A stretch of DNA of 5,921 nt from Chloroflexi bacterium RBG_16_56_11. Its GTDB lineage: Bacteria; Chloroflexota; Dehalococcoidia; Dehalococcoidales; RBG-16-60-22. How positions within the stretch are numbered: position 1 is the first letter of the stretch; the number at the start of each line of letters is the position of its first letter. The translations under genes and the position numbers were made by a program. The notes beneath the pieces were generated by a model. It had not been told where the DNA came from, ran no database searches, and worked only from the letters and a program-made list of their open reading frames with translations. The stretch covers positions 3,535-9,455 of the forward strand of contig MGNQ01000043.1 in NCBI GenBank assembly GCA_001796865.1. The letters run 5' to 3'. This document shows, piece by piece, positions 5,413 through 5,921 of this stretch.

Positions 5413-5443
5413 TTGACAATCCCCACGCGCGGGCTGTTACTAT
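5413..5443 (+). promoter_or_regulatory. Candidate promoter of the second crotonase gene
   Basis: A perfect -35 hexamer TTGACA (5413-5418) is followed after 19 bases by TACTAT (5438-5443). The spacer is longer than ideal. The start would be near 5450, leaving a leader of about nine bases before the ATG at 5459, with GGTGA (5451-5455) as a close and weak ribosome site. The spacer contains the near-palindrome CCCACGCGCGGG (5422-5433). Confidence 0.5.
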
Positions 5444-5458
5444 TGTTATTGGTGAAAA

Positions 5459-5921
5459 ATGAGCAGCTTTGAGACCATCGTCTACGAAAAAGCAGGGGGC
5501 GTCGCCTGGATTACACTCAACCGCCCCCGGGCTTTGAATGCTTATAACGTAAGGATGCGGGATGAGCTCTACGAGGTACTTGGCGCCATCCGCGACGATG
5601 ACGAGGTGCGCGTCGTCATCCTCAAGGGGGCCGGCGATAAGGCCTTCTGCGCCGGCGCTGACCTTACCGAGTTCCTCACCGCCCCCCCGCCCGTGCTCGC
5701 CCGGCAGGCCCGCTTCGCGCGGGATGTCTGGGGACTTTTCCTGAGTATCGACCGTCCCTTTATCGCTGCCCTGCACGGCTACGTTCTCGGCTCGGGAATC
5801 GAGATGGCCCTTTGCTGCGATATACGGCTCGCCGCCGAGGATGCGCGGTTCGGGTTGCCCGAGCCGGGGCTGGGCATCATCCCCGCCGCCGGCGGTAGCC
5901 AGACCCTGCCGCGGACTATCG
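5459..5921 (+). CDS. Enoyl-CoA hydratase/isomerase family protein, canonical type (cut by right edge)
   Basis: The ATG at 5459-5461 opens a frame that stays open for 154 codons to the window end. It begins MSSFETIVYEKAGGVAWITL, the normal crotonase N-terminus. Fold motifs follow in order: NRPRALNAYN (21-30), KAFCAGADLTEF (61-72, with the first oxyanion-hole region), DRPFIAALHGYVLGSGIEMALCCDIRLA (98-125) and FGLPEPGLGIIPAAGGSQTLPR (131-152). Both catalytic glutamates are present: E115 matches rat E144 and E135 matches rat E164, 20 residues apart as expected. It should therefore be able to hydrate trans-2-enoyl-CoA to 3-hydroxyacyl-CoA, a beta-oxidation step, though sister activities share these residues. 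About 100 C-terminal residues are missing. It diverges from the PIG-L deacetylase gene across a gap of about 83 bases. It is a paralogue of the crotonase at 3716-4459 but far more conventional in its active site. Confidence 0.93.
   Translation, partial: MSSFETIVYEKAGGVAWITLNRPRALNAYNVRMRDELYEVLGAIRDDDEVRVVILKGAGDKAFCAGADLTEFLTAPPPVLARQARFARDVWGLFLSIDRPFIAALHGYVLGSGIEMALCCDIRLAAEDARFGLPEPGLGIIPAAGGSQTLPRTI

Noticed and set aside
5424..5426. GTG at 5426 as the start of the deacetylase
   Set aside because: It has no Shine-Dalgarno, adds 17 residues not expected in the family, and would place the start within the promoter region of the divergent crotonase gene.

Overview
The window looks like a chromosomal segment of a free-living bacterium with moderately high GC. 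From remembered family resemblance I would place it in the Chloroflexota, near the Dehalococcoidia. The pointers are the PIG-L deacetylase with its C-terminal CHASQ and GQKDSFMRAYPPVS stretches, the histidine kinase N-terminus, the small secreted Gly/Met-rich protein, and stand-alone acyl-CoA synthetase and crotonase genes. This placement is an inference; no rRNA or marker gene is present.

Left part (about 1-1600, minus strand): a two-component system. The OmpR/PhoB-type response regulator is complete. The kinase that follows it starts on a GTG inside the end of the regulator gene and runs off the left edge. Upstream on the same strand is a small exported protein with a Gly/Met-rich tail, closed by a strong hairpin terminator, so it is a separate transcription unit from the regulator. 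The middle of the left half (about 1681-1801, plus strand) holds tRNA-Ile(GAT) with an encoded CCA end and a good sigma-70-type promoter.

Right part (1915-5921): an acyl-CoA synthetase (plus), an enoyl-CoA hydratase/isomerase-family protein with altered active-site residues (plus, own promoter), a convergent LmbE/PIG-L zinc deacetylase (minus), and a second, canonical-looking crotonase (plus, cut at the right edge). The synthetase and crotonases fit activation of a carboxylic acid to its CoA thioester followed by beta-oxidation-type chemistry. The deacetylase belongs to a different kind of chemistry (N-acetylglucosamine deacetylation) and seems to sit between them as an independent gene.

I found no CRISPR array, transposon, integrase, phage gene or toxin-antitoxin pair, and nothing that amounts to a clearly undescribed multi-gene system. 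The points most worth following up are the first crotonase, which has Gln in place of one catalytic Glu, Pro at an oxyanion-hole position and a shortened loop, and the secreted FGGM-repeat protein beside the two-component system, an arrangement that recalls CpxP/Spy-type envelope sensing.
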